DNA of 32,899 nt from Rhodobiaceae bacterium (GCA_028285165.1 JANQQB010000276.1:1-32899), one strand, 5' to 3'; shown: positions 16,806 through 26,361, numbered from the stretch's first letter. Made by a program: numbers and translations. The notes: generated from the letters alone by a model not told the origin.

Positions 16806-17489
16806 ATGACGGCTTCCCGGATCACGGATCAAATCGCGCTCAAGCGATTGCGGGACTTCCTTGCGGATCAGCAACTTGCGCTGAACGCGCGGTTGCCCGT
16901 GGAGCGGGAATTAGCGGGCACCCTCGGCCTGTCGCGCGCCAAGTTGCGGGCGGCACTGGCCGTGCTGGAAGCGGAGGGCCAGATCTGGCGGCATGTCGGG
17001 CGCGGCACGTTCATCGGACCGCGACCGATCCTCAATCTGAACGACGTCGAATTCCTCAGCACGCATACCAGTATCCGGGAGATCATGGAGGCGCGGCTTG
17101 CCGTCGAGCCGCAATTGGCGCGGCTTGCCGCCCTGCACGGCACCGAAGCGGATTTTTCCGCCTTGCGGCGTTGCAATCAGCTGTCGCGGTCGGCGCGCGA
17201 CTGGCGGGTCTACGAAGCCTGGGACAACAATTTCCACCAGGCCGTCGCGGCGGCGACGAAGAACAAACCGCTGATCACCCTGTTCGACACGCTCAACATC
17301 GTGCGGCGCTCGACGGTGTGGACCCAACGGCGCAAATCCGCGTCTCCACCGAAGGACCACGAGAGTTTTGCCGAACACGAAGCGATCTACGATGCGATCG
17401 TCGCGCGCGATCCCGACCAGGCCGCCGCGTGCATGACGGCGCATCTGAAGACGGTGCGCAATCGGATCCGGGAATCGCTGGATCTGTGA
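16806..17489 (+). CDS. GntR/FadR-family transcriptional regulator
   Basis: LNARLPVERELAGTLGLSRAKLRAALAVLEAEGQIWRHVGRGTFIG wHTH and FCD-like C-terminal domain (REIMEARLAVEPQLARLAA). Confidence 0.92.
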   Translation: MTASRITDQIALKRLRDFLADQQLALNARLPVERELAGTLGLSRAKLRAALAVLEAEGQIWRHVGRGTFIGPRPILNLNDVEFLSTHTSIREIMEARLAVEPQLARLAALHGTEADFSALRRCNQLSRSARDWRVYEAWDNNFHQAVAAATKNKPLITLFDTLNIVRRSTVWTQRRKSASPPKDHESFAEHEAIYDAIVARDPDQAAACMTAHLKTVRNRIRESLDL

Positions 17490-17557
17490 TGATCTCTGTC
17501 AGACTTCATTTGGCAAGCCTGGCGGTTTTGTTGAATTGATTATCTAAGGATTGTGTC

Positions 17558-18091
17558 TTGGCTAAATTAAAAGAGAGCGCATCTATTCTTCTCTCAATTT
17601 CGATATCATCTTATTTAATATATATTCCTGTCATATTCATAATTGCATATAGGCGCTTTATATTGAATGATGAGGATTTTTATTATTATGCAATATACTC
17701 GGCGCTACAAAGGATGCCAGTTTTTTCTTTTGAGTACTGGTCATTTGTATTTTTAGGCGTGTTTGTTTTCATTGTTTTGAAAATGTTTTATTCGAGGATG
17801 TCTATTTTGAATTATTATCCGTTGTTCTTCATCGTGATAGTGGTTTCGTTTCTTGTGCTCAATATGGAATATGTCGGCGCATATGCCGCATTGGATTACA
17901 TGCCGGATAGAAATCAATTTTATAATGAATACATCGATTTCATTTGCGGGAGCAGTGAATATAACTGCTATATGAGAGTTATTCTCATGAATATATCTTT
18001 TTCGATTATCCTGGGATATGTCTATGTTGTTATTTTTATTATTTTCATGAAGCTGTTTTCTTATGTCATGCGTCTTATGCCTGACATCTGA
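17558..18091 (+). CDS. AT-rich orphan multi-pass membrane protein, hypothetical (TTG start)
   Basis: 177 aa ORF with several hydrophobic segments; AAGGA ribosome-binding site at 17546-17550; composition sharply different from neighbours. Confidence 0.7.
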   Translation: MAKLKESASILLSISISSYLIYIPVIFIIAYRRFILNDEDFYYYAIYSALQRMPVFSFEYWSFVFLGVFVFIVLKMFYSRMSILNYYPLFFIVIVVSFLVLNMEYVGAYAALDYMPDRNQFYNEYIDFICGSSEYNCYMRVILMNISFSIILGYVYVVIFIIFMKLFSYVMRLMPDI

Positions 18092-18103
18092 CACCATGGT
18101 GTC
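18090..18103. repeat. Perfect 14 bp palindrome overlapping the stop of the AT-rich ORF
   Basis: GACACCATGGTGTC. Confidence 0.7.
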
Positions 18104-18305
18104 GCGCCGGGAATTCGCTCTCCCTTCGTGTTCCGCGACGCATTCCGGATGTTGCGCAGATCCGGTGTGTTGCTGTCGGCGGCACAATCCCTTGCGCTCC
18201 CGGACACACACATCGCCGTCCACAAAAAACCGGATCATGCTGAGCGGATTTCGTCCCGATCGGCGGTGCAGTCTTCTATAACGGGATCACCCGCGAACTA
18301 AAGAC

Positions 18306-20114
18306 ATGATCAGGAGGGCCCGGATGGATCGGAGCGCCGCATCCATTCTGACGGAGGTGTTCGGCTATAAGGCTTTCCGGCCCGGGCAGGAGCGCATCAT
18401 CGGGCACCTGATCGATGGCGCCAACGTTTTGGCCGTCATGCCGACGGGAGCGGGCAAGTCGCTGTGCTACCAGATCCCGGCGCTCGCCTCCGACGCGATC
18501 ACCGTCGTCGTCTCGCCGCTTGTCGCGCTGATGGACGATCAGGTGGCGGCGCTGCGGGCAAACGGCGTGCCGGCGGTGTCGATCCATTCCGGCATGCCGC
18601 GCGAGGATCAGGTCGCGGCCTGGAAAGCGCTGCGCGCCGGCGACAGTTCGATCGTCTATCTGTCGCCGGAACGGCTGATGACGGAGCGCATGCTGGAGGC
18701 GCTTACAAAGCTCGGCGTCGGCATGTTCGTCGTCGACGAGGCGCATTGCATCTCCAAATGGGGTGCCAATTTCCGGCCGGAATATGAACAGCTCTCGCGC
18801 CTGAAGGAACGGTTTCCTGATTCCAGGCTCGCGGCCTTCACGGCAACGGCGGACAAGGCGACACGGGCCGATATCGCCGGCAAGCTGTTTGCCGGCCCGG
18901 CGGAAATCATCGTCCAGGGTTTCGACCGGCCGAACCTCAAACTGGCGGTCGAGAGTAAGGAGTCCTGGCGCCGGCAATTGATGGCGTTCCTGGACGACAA
19001 ACGCGCCGTTTCCGGCATCGTCTATTGCCTGTCGCGCAAACTGACGGAGGAGGTCGCCGCGTTCCTGTGCGAGGAAGGCTTTTCGGCGATCGCCTATCAT
19101 GCCGGCCAGGAGGCCGACATCCGCAAGGCCAACCAGGACCGGTTCATGAGCGAACAGGCGGTGGTCATGGTGGCGACGATCGCCTTCGGCATGGGCATCG
19201 ACAAACCCGACATCCGCTATGTCTGCCACCTCAACCTGCCGGGCAGCATGGAAGCCTATTACCAGGAGATCGGCCGGGCCGGGCGCGACGGCCTGCCTGC
19301 GGAAACCCTGATGCTCTACGGCCTCGACGACATCCGCATGCGCCGCACCTTCATCGATCAGGACGGCGAGGATGCCGACCACAAACGCCGGGAACACAAA
19401 CGGCTCGACGCGCTCCTGGCCTATTGCGAGGCGGCCGAATGCCGGCGCAAGGCGCTGTTGGCCTATTTCGACGAAACCATCGAGCCTTGTGGCAATTGCG
19501 ATACCTGTCTCGCGCCGCCGACCCGGATCGATGGGACGGAACAGGCCCAAATGGTGCTGTCGGCGATCTACCGGACGGGACAGGTTTTCGGCGTGGCGCA
19601 CATCGTCGACGTGCTGCGCGGATCGGAGAACGCCAAGATCCTGGAACGCGGCCACAACGCATTGCCGACCTATGGCGTCGGCAAGGAGAAATCGAAACGG
19701 TTCTGGCAAGTCTTCGTGCGGCAGATGGTGGCGGCCGGTCTGGTGACCATCGACATCCAGAATTACGGCGGCTTGCGGATTACGGAGACCGGACGCGACC
19801 TGCTCCGCGGCGAGGGGGCCTTTGCCTATCGGGAGGTGCCGGAACAGAAGCCGTCGCGCAAACGGCGTGCGACACCGGCACCGGTGAGTGACGTGCCCGT
19901 TGATGAGGATCTGCTTCAGAAATTGAAATCGCTGCGGCTCGACATCGCCCGGTCCCGCAACGTGCCGGCCTATGTGGTGTTTTCCGATGCGACGCTCGTC
20001 GACATGGCCGCACGCCGACCGTCCGATCTCGACAGCTTTGCCGATGTCTCCGGCGTCGGCCCGAAAAAGCTGAAGGATTTCGGCGACCAGTTCCTGTCGG
20101 TGATCAACGCCTGA
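18306..20114 (+). CDS. recQ: ATP-dependent DNA helicase RecQ
   Basis: FGYKAFRPGQERIIGHLIDGANVLAVMPTGAGKSLCYQIPAL, VVDEAHCISKWG, QEIGRAGRDGLP, Zn-binding cysteines (CGNCDTCLAPP), C-terminal HRDC-like domain. Confidence 0.96.
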   Translation: MIRRARMDRSAASILTEVFGYKAFRPGQERIIGHLIDGANVLAVMPTGAGKSLCYQIPALASDAITVVVSPLVALMDDQVAALRANGVPAVSIHSGMPREDQVAAWKALRAGDSSIVYLSPERLMTERMLEALTKLGVGMFVVDEAHCISKWGANFRPEYEQLSRLKERFPDSRLAAFTATADKATRADIAGKLFAGPAEIIVQGFDRPNLKLAVESKESWRRQLMAFLDDKRAVSGIVYCLSRKLTEEVAAFLCEEGFSAIAYHAGQEADIRKANQDRFMSEQAVVMVATIAFGMGIDKPDIRYVCHLNLPGSMEAYYQEIGRAGRDGLPAETLMLYGLDDIRMRRTFIDQDGEDADHKRREHKRLDALLAYCEAAECRRKALLAYFDETIEPCGNCDTCLAPPTRIDGTEQAQMVLSAIYRTGQVFGVAHIVDVLRGSENAKILERGHNALPTYGVGKEKSKRFWQVFVRQMVAAGLVTIDIQNYGGLRITETGRDLLRGEGAFAYREVPEQKPSRKRRATPAPVSDVPVDEDLLQKLKSLRLDIARSRNVPAYVVFSDATLVDMAARRPSDLDSFADVSGVGPKKLKDFGDQFLSVINA

Positions 20115-20244
20115 CCGTGTTTTCCGGTCACGGCTTTCTGATCACCCAACGGAACGCCGGACTTGCCAGCATCCGCCGATCGACTATATCTGGAACGATC
20201 AGTCCAATAATTTCCCATCCCGTCTCCAGAAAAAGGAATCCCCC

Positions 20245-20799
20245 ATGTCCGACATGACCCCGCTGCTGCCGCGCCAGGCCGTTCCCGCCCTTACCGTCCC
20301 GCTGCTCGACGGCGGAACCTGGTCGCTGGCGGACTCGAACCCGGAAAACTTCACCATGGTGGTGTTCTATCGCGGCCTGCACTGCCCGATCTGCAAGGCC
20401 TATCTGAACGAATTGCAGACCACGCAGCCGAAATTCGCCGAACGCGGCGTCACCGTGATCGCCCTGTCCTCCGACACACAGGAGCGGGCGGCCGAGGCCC
20501 GTCAGAAGTGGGGTCTCGATCAACTGACCATTGGCCACAGCCTCGACCTGAAGACCGCTCGGGTCTGGGGCCTCTATGTCTCGGCCGGCAAGGGCAAGAC
20601 CTCGATCGGCATCGAGGAACCGGCCCTGTTCTCCGAACCCGGTCTGTTTTTGGTGCGCCCCGACGGCACGCTTTATTTCGGGGCAGTCCAGACCATGCCG
20701 TTCGCCCGACCGCATTTCGCCGACCTCGTGCCGGCGCTCGATTTCGTGCTCAAGTCGGATTATCCGGCGCGCGGAGAAGTCGCGGATCTGGCTGCCTGA
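20245..20799 (+). CDS. AhpC/TSA-family peroxiredoxin-like protein
   Basis: NFTMVVFYRGLHCPICKAYLNELQTTQPKFAERGVTVIALSSDTQERA, thioredoxin-fold CPIC motif. Confidence 0.88.
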   Translation: MSDMTPLLPRQAVPALTVPLLDGGTWSLADSNPENFTMVVFYRGLHCPICKAYLNELQTTQPKFAERGVTVIALSSDTQERAAEARQKWGLDQLTIGHSLDLKTARVWGLYVSAGKGKTSIGIEEPALFSEPGLFLVRPDGTLYFGAVQTMPFARPHFADLVPALDFVLKSDYPARGEVADLAA

Positions 20800-20821
20800 C
20801 GCCACCAACAGCGTCGGATCA

Positions 20822-22165
20822 TCATCCCTGCGTCGGCCATTGCCGGTGCAGGGAATCGATCAGGAAGACATGGGTGTGTCGATACCCGGCTTCGGTCTTT
20901 TCCGCGCCGTGCAGATGCGGGTGATCGGGGGGCAGGTCGTCATGCACGTGCGGCAGGGCGCTCTGCGATCCCGCCGGCCAGAACCGAAGCGCCGCGATCA
21001 GGCCAAGCGTACCGAGGCCGACAAGGGCAAACGCCGCCGCGGCGAGGCCGATATGGGCGCCGGCATAGCCGGCAAGCGGATAGGCGACCAGCCAGCAAGC
21101 GTGCGACAGGGCGAACTGGGCCGCGAAGATCGCCGGCCGATCTTCTGGTGCGGCCGAGCGGCGGAGCAAACGCGCCGACGGTGTCAGCACAGCAGAATAG
21201 GCCAGACCGAAGCCGAACCAGAAAATGAGGAAAGCCGGCCAGGGCACGAGACTGGACGACCACAGGGCGGCGAAGAGCGTCATGGCGACAAGCGCCAGAA
21301 CGCCGGCTGAAATCATGACCGAGCGATCGCGGATCCGGTCGAGCAGGCCGGGTAGGGCAAGGGCGCTCGCCATCGAGCCGGCGCCGAAGGCCGCAAAGGC
21401 TATCGCCACATCGTCGTCGGCTCGACCGAAACTGTCCCGCACGAACACAACTGTGTTGACAATAACGAGGCTGCCGACAGCCGATATCGTCAGATTCAGT
21501 GCGAGCAGACCGCGCAGACGCGGCGTCGCCAGAAAAATCCGCCAGCCGGAGCCGACCCGGGACCAGAACGCGCCGTTGTCCTGCCGGTGCGCCATGGCGG
21601 GAAAGGTGCAGGCCATGATCAACAGGGCGGAAGCGACAAAGCCGAAGGCCGTTCCGGCAAACAGGGCGTGGAACGGGACCAGCGTCAGGAGCGCCGCCGC
21701 CAGCACCGGGCTTGCCAGGCTTTCCAGATCGTAGGCGAGGCGGGACAGGGAAAGCGCGCGTGTATATTCGCCCTCGTCGGGCAGGATCTCCGGAATGACG
21801 GCCTGGAATGTCGGAGTGAACGCCGCCGATGCCGATTGCAGTAGAAAGATCAGCAGGTAGATCTGCCAGATTTCGGTCACAAAGAGCAAGCTCGCGGCAA
21901 GCCCGGCCCGCACGAGATCGAGGCCGATCAAGACCGTGCGGCTCGGATAGGATTCCAAAAGCGCACGGGCCAATGGCGAGACGCCCACATAAGCGACCAT
22001 CTTGATCGCAAGCGCCGTGCCGAGCACGGCGCCTGCCTGGTCGCCGGCGAGCTGGTAGGCCAAAAGACCGAGCGCCACCGTCGCCAGCCCGGTGCCGGCC
22101 AGCGCCACAACCTGCGCCGCGAATAACAGCCGATAGGTCGGATGGCGGAAAAGGGCGAGCATCAT
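20822..22165 (-). CDS. MFS transporter
   Basis: MLALFRHPTYRLLFAAQVVALAGTGLATVALGLLAYQLAGDQAGAVLGTALAIKMVAYV..., many TM segments; His-rich C-terminus. Confidence 0.87.
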   Translation of the reverse strand: MMLALFRHPTYRLLFAAQVVALAGTGLATVALGLLAYQLAGDQAGAVLGTALAIKMVAYVGVSPLARALLESYPSRTVLIGLDLVRAGLAASLLFVTEIWQIYLLIFLLQSASAAFTPTFQAVIPEILPDEGEYTRALSLSRLAYDLESLASPVLAAALLTLVPFHALFAGTAFGFVASALLIMACTFPAMAHRQDNGAFWSRVGSGWRIFLATPRLRGLLALNLTISAVGSLVIVNTVVFVRDSFGRADDDVAIAFAAFGAGSMASALALPGLLDRIRDRSVMISAGVLALVAMTLFAALWSSSLVPWPAFLIFWFGFGLAYSAVLTPSARLLRRSAAPEDRPAIFAAQFALSHACWLVAYPLAGYAGAHIGLAAAAFALVGLGTLGLIAALRFWPAGSQSALPHVHDDLPPDHPHLHGAEKTEAGYRHTHVFLIDSLHRQWPTQG

Positions 22166-22311
22166 GCCACCCCGTGCCGGCCGACAGGGTGGGGACCGTC
22201 GAGACGGGCGGGCTGGAGGGAAGGGGATCGGGCGGCAATCCCGCGGCGGCCATGCGGCTCGAGGGCAGCACCGAATGCCGCATTGTCCAGGCCGCGCGGG
22301 ATATGGGTGCG

Positions 22312-22337
22312 ACGGAGCGCGCTCCGTTTACAAACGG
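22312..22337. promoter_or_regulatory. Overlapping palindromes upstream of the MFS gene (candidate operator)
   Basis: ACGGAGCGCGCTCCGT (22312-22327, perfect 16 bp) overlapping CCGTTT-AC-AAACGG (22324-22337). Confidence 0.45.
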
Positions 22338-22435
22338 TATCGCTCTGTTTTTTCGGCAAAGTCATTGCCGGATCCATTGCCAGCACCGTCACCGATATCA
22401 TTCGTCTTTTCTGCCGCTTGCATCGCTGCCCGCGT

Positions 22436-23488
22436 TCAGGCCGCGTCGTAGTAGGATTGAACGCCCTCGATTGCCCGTACGACATCCTCGCGTGAGACAT
22501 CGTGGTGAAACACCACGCGGATCTTCTCCGCGGGCGCGCCGATACGAATGCCAAGGCCGGCAAGATGGTCGACAAGCGGGAGCCGATCGCTTTCGCGCGG
22601 TGCGAGAAACACCATGTTTGTCGGGCCGGCCTCGACGTTCAGGGCATCGATGCCGGTCAGTCCGCCGGCGAAAGCGGCAGCGTTTTCATGATCTTCGGAA
22701 AGACGCGGGTAATTGTGGTCGAGGGCGTAGAGACCGCATGCTGCAAGCAGGCCCGCCTGACGCATGCCGCCGCCAAGCATTTTTCGGGCGCGGCGTGCCT
22801 TGGCGATCAGATCGCGATGCCCGACAAGCACGGTGCCGGCCGGAGCGCCGAGACCCTTGGACAGACAGGCTGAGACCGTGTCGAACGGTTCCGCGATCCG
22901 GGCGAGACTCTCGCCGAGCGCTGCGGCCGCATTCCATACCCGTGCGCCGTCAAGATGCAGGGACAGGCCATGAGTGCGTGCAATCGCGCACAGGGCGTCG
23001 ATCGATTCCAGCGACTGCACGTAGCCCGAGACGGTGTTTTCCAGCGACAGAAGCCGGGTGACGGCAAAGTGGCTGTCGTCAGGCTTGATTGCAGCGGCAA
23101 CCTGACCGGCATCGAGGCCGCCGGTCTCGTTTGTCGGCAGCGGGCAGGCCACGATGCCGCCGAGCGCCGATGCACCGCCCGCTTCATACTTGAAAGCATG
23201 GTAGCGGTCGCCGACAATGACTTCCTCGCCGCGGGCGCAATGGCTTAGCAGTGCCGCGAGGTTGCTTTGCGTGCCCGACGGCATCAGCACCGCCGCTTCC
23301 TTGCCGAACAGGTCCGCTGCCCGGTTTTCGAGCTGCAGGACCGTCGGATCCTCGCCATAGACGTCGTCTCCGACATCGGCGGCGGCCATGGCGGCGCGCA
23401 TGCCGGCCGAGGGCTGCGTGACGGTGTCACTTCTCAGATCGATCGTCCGGTTGCTGATGGACGGGGACGGGGAAGCGCTCGCATACAT
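22436..23488 (-). CDS. ltaE: Low-specificity L-threonine aldolase family protein
   Basis: IDLRSDTVTQPSAGMRAAMAAADVGDDVYGEDPTVLQLENRAADLFGKEAAVLMPSGTQSNLAALL...LHLDGARVWNAA...SKGLGAPAGTVLVG. Confidence 0.92.
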   Translation of the reverse strand: MYASASPSPSISNRTIDLRSDTVTQPSAGMRAAMAAADVGDDVYGEDPTVLQLENRAADLFGKEAAVLMPSGTQSNLAALLSHCARGEEVIVGDRYHAFKYEAGGASALGGIVACPLPTNETGGLDAGQVAAAIKPDDSHFAVTRLLSLENTVSGYVQSLESIDALCAIARTHGLSLHLDGARVWNAAAALGESLARIAEPFDTVSACLSKGLGAPAGTVLVGHRDLIAKARRARKMLGGGMRQAGLLAACGLYALDHNYPRLSEDHENAAAFAGGLTGIDALNVEAGPTNMVFLAPRESDRLPLVDHLAGLGIRIGAPAEKIRVVFHHDVSREDVVRAIEGVQSYYDAA

Positions 23489-23649
23489 TTTGTCGATCCT
23501 GATCAGTCGATGCGGGATTGCCGCCCGCAACCCAAAACCAAGGCCGGAGAGGCGTGGCGGATGTCCCGGTCTAATCGGGCCCTTCCGGTTTGTACAGCCG
23601 GACCGGTCTGAAGGCGTCGGTCATGAATCGACGATCTTTCGCACGGCCA

Positions 23650-23664
23650 TTAACCGCTCAGTAA
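23650..23664 (+). promoter_or_regulatory. CtrA-like box upstream of flhA
   Basis: TTAA-N7(CCGCTCA)-GTAA, one mismatch to consensus. Confidence 0.35.
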
Positions 23665-23717
23665 CCATAATGCGGCAGTTTTTGCCTAGGCAGTAATTGC
23701 CGGGCCCGGTCCCTGCC

Positions 23718-23786
23718 GGGAAATTTGTGCCGGTCTCCGAGGCGTCATGCCAATCCCCCTGCCGAGGAGACCGGCACGCATTTCCC
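23718..23786. repeat. Inverted repeat in the flhA upstream region
   Basis: GGGAAATTTGTGCCGGTCTCC (23718-23738) versus GGAGACCGGCACGCATTTCCC (23766-23786): 21 bp arms, two mismatches, 27 bp spacer. Confidence 0.75.
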
Positions 23787-23843
23787 AAGACGATCGCCGC
23801 GGCCCGGCGCGCTGACACCGCGTTTGTCATCTTGAGGCGTTGA

Positions 23844-26030
23844 ATGTCCGATACCACGACTGCCGACGGGGCGTCCCTGCCAGCCGCGCCCGCCGACACT
23901 CCCGCCTCTCCCGCTGCCGCACCGAATGCCGGCGCCGCGCCGGCGCTTGGACTGCCCTTCGATCTCGCCCGCATCACCGATACGCTGCGCAGCGGCGACA
24001 TCGCGCTCGCTGTTGGTGTGATGACGATCCTGGTCGTGCTGATCATGCCGATGCCGGCCATGGCGCTCGACCTGTTCCTGGCGATCTCACTGATCTTTTC
24101 GGTGCTGATCCTGATGACCGCCCTGTTTATCCAGGGGCCGCTGGAATTCTCCGCGTTTCCGACCGTGCTCCTGATCGCGACCATGATGCGGCTGGCGCTC
24201 AACCTGGCGTCGACGCGGCTGATCCTGGCAAACGGACATGAAGGCAGCGATGCCGCCGGTCACGTCATCGAAGCCTTCGGGTCGTTCGTGATGCGCGGAA
24301 ACTTCATCATCGGTCTGATCGTGTTCGCGATCCTGGTGATCGTGAATTTCATCGTGATCACGAAGGGCTCGGGACGGATCGCCGAAGTCGCGGCCCGGTT
24401 CACGCTCGACGCCATGCCGGGCAAGCAGATGGCGATCGACGCCGACCTTTCGGCCGGGCTGATCACCGAGGACGAAGCCCGCGAGCGGCGCAAGACGCTG
24501 GAAGACGAATCCTCGTTCTACGGCGCCATGGACGGTGCCTCGAAATTTGTGCGCGGCGATGCCATTGCCGGACTGCTGATCACGTTCATCAACATCATCG
24601 GCGGCATTATCATCGGCATGACGCAGCAGAGCCTGACCTTCGTCGAAGCCGGCGAGGTCTATACGCTGCTGACGGTCGGCGATGGTCTGGTGTCGCAGAT
24701 TCCGGCGCTCATCGTGTCGACCGCCGCCGGCCTGCTGGTCTCCAAGGCCGGTGTGCGCGGCGCCGCCGACAAGGCGCTGGTCAAACAATTGTCGGGCTAT
24801 CCGAAGGCGCTCGGCATGTCCTCCTTCGTGATGGTCGTGCTGGCCATGCTGCCCGGCATGCCGGCCATCCCGTTCCTGGGTCTGGCCGCGGGCGCGGGCT
24901 ACCTGGCGTTCACGGCCGATCGGCAACATCGGCAGGCGCTTGCGGAACAGCAATTGGCCGAGCAACGGGCGGCCGAACCCGCTGTGCCGGCCGAGGAGCC
25001 GATCAGCAGCGCGCTCAAGATGGACGAAATCCGGATCGAGCTCGGCTACGGCCTGTTGCCGATGATCAATGGCCCGGACGGCAAGGACCAGCTCACCGAC
25101 CAGATCAAGGCGCTGCGCCGGCAGATGGCCGGCGAGATGGGCTTCGTCATGCCGCCGGTGCGCATCCTCGATAATGTGTCGCTCGCGGGTAACGATTATG
25201 TGATCAAGATCAAGGAAGTGGATGCCGGGACCGGAACCCTGTTTCCGAACCAATATATGGTGATGGACCCGGAAGGGCGTCCGATCGACCTGCCGGGCCA
25301 ACAGACGACGGAGCCGACCTTCGGCCTGCCGGCGACATGGGTCGACCGCAATCTGCGGGAAGAAGCGAGCGTGCGCGGATACACCGTTGTCGACCCGGCC
25401 ACCGTGATTTCGACGCACCTGACCGAGGTTCTGAAAGGCCACGTGTCGGAGCTGCTGTCCTATGCGGATGTGCAGAAATTGCTGTCGGACCTGTCGCCGG
25501 AAATGACCAAGCTGGTCGAGGACATCGTGCCCTCGCAGATCACCGTGTCCGGCATCCAGCGGGTGCTGCAATCGCTGCTGGAAGAACGCATTTCGGTGCG
25601 CGATCTGCCGACCATCCTGGAGGGCATCGCCGAAGGCGTCGGTGTGTCGCGCAATCCGCAAACCATCACCGAACACGTGCGGGCGCGGCTGTCCCGTCAG
25701 ATCTGTGCGCTGAACCAGGCGCCTGGCGGCTATCTGCCGCTGATCACCATGTCGCCGAAATGGGAACACGCCTTTGCCGAGGCGATCGTCGGCGAAGGCG
25801 AGGACCGGCAATTGGCGATGGCGCCTTCCGACCTGCAGGATTTCGTCACCCTGGTGCGCGACCGCTTCGAAGAGGCGGCAATCCAGGGCGAAGTGCCGGT
25901 TCTTTTGACATCACCGGGCATCCGCCCCTTCGTCCGGTCGATCGTCGAACGCTTCCGCCCGCATACCACAGTCATGAGCCAGAGCGAGGTGCATCCGCGT
26001 GTCAAGCTCAAGACGGTCGGTGTGATCTGA
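23844..26030 (+). CDS. flhA: Flagellar biosynthesis protein FlhA
   Basis: MPMPAMALDLFLAISLIFSVLILMTALFIQGPLEFSAFPTVLLIATMMRLALNLASTRLIL, GSGRIAEVAARFTLDAMPGKQMAIDADLSAGLI. Confidence 0.98.
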   Translation: MSDTTTADGASLPAAPADTPASPAAAPNAGAAPALGLPFDLARITDTLRSGDIALAVGVMTILVVLIMPMPAMALDLFLAISLIFSVLILMTALFIQGPLEFSAFPTVLLIATMMRLALNLASTRLILANGHEGSDAAGHVIEAFGSFVMRGNFIIGLIVFAILVIVNFIVITKGSGRIAEVAARFTLDAMPGKQMAIDADLSAGLITEDEARERRKTLEDESSFYGAMDGASKFVRGDAIAGLLITFINIIGGIIIGMTQQSLTFVEAGEVYTLLTVGDGLVSQIPALIVSTAAGLLVSKAGVRGAADKALVKQLSGYPKALGMSSFVMVVLAMLPGMPAIPFLGLAAGAGYLAFTADRQHRQALAEQQLAEQRAAEPAVPAEEPISSALKMDEIRIELGYGLLPMINGPDGKDQLTDQIKALRRQMAGEMGFVMPPVRILDNVSLAGNDYVIKIKEVDAGTGTLFPNQYMVMDPEGRPIDLPGQQTTEPTFGLPATWVDRNLREEASVRGYTVVDPATVISTHLTEVLKGHVSELLSYADVQKLLSDLSPEMTKLVEDIVPSQITVSGIQRVLQSLLEERISVRDLPTILEGIAEGVGVSRNPQTITEHVRARLSRQICALNQAPGGYLPLITMSPKWEHAFAEAIVGEGEDRQLAMAPSDLQDFVTLVRDRFEEAAIQGEVPVLLTSPGIRPFVRSIVERFRPHTTVMSQSEVHPRVKLKTVGVI

Positions 26031-26082
26031 GCCTGTTATCCGAACCCCTCCATTCCCTATTCGAGCCCACGAAAGCCGTTCC

Positions 26083-26361
26083 ATGACTGCAGACCTTCTC
26101 GGCACCGTACAATTCGCCTGCCTGGCCCTCGGCGCACTGCTGGCCCTTGCGACGGTCCTTGTCGCCTGGCAGCAGGCCCTGGCCCATCAACGTCTGACCG
26201 GCAGGACGCATTTCGGTGTGACCGGTACCACCGAGACCTCGATGCCGACAACGGCGGGTGCCGACCTTGCGAACCCCCGGCAAACGGTCATGCGGTTTCG
26301 GCCGCCGCGTACCCTGGCTGCTTCGCGACCGGTTCTGTGTCCGGCAACGGGTGTCCGGTGA
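26083..26361 (+). CDS. Hypothetical small protein with one N-terminal hydrophobic segment
   Basis: 92 aa ORF just downstream of flhA; no recognisable family. Confidence 0.3.
   Translation: MTADLLGTVQFACLALGALLALATVLVAWQQALAHQRLTGRTHFGVTGTTETSMPTTAGADLANPRQTVMRFRPPRTLAASRPVLCPATGVR

Noticed and set aside
23761-23790. Sigma-54 promoter at CCGGCACGCATTTCCC upstream of flhA
   Set aside because: -24-like GGCACG is present but the required GC at -12 is missing.
24087-25811. 574 aa minus-strand ORF opposite flhA
   Set aside because: Shadow frame of FlhA.
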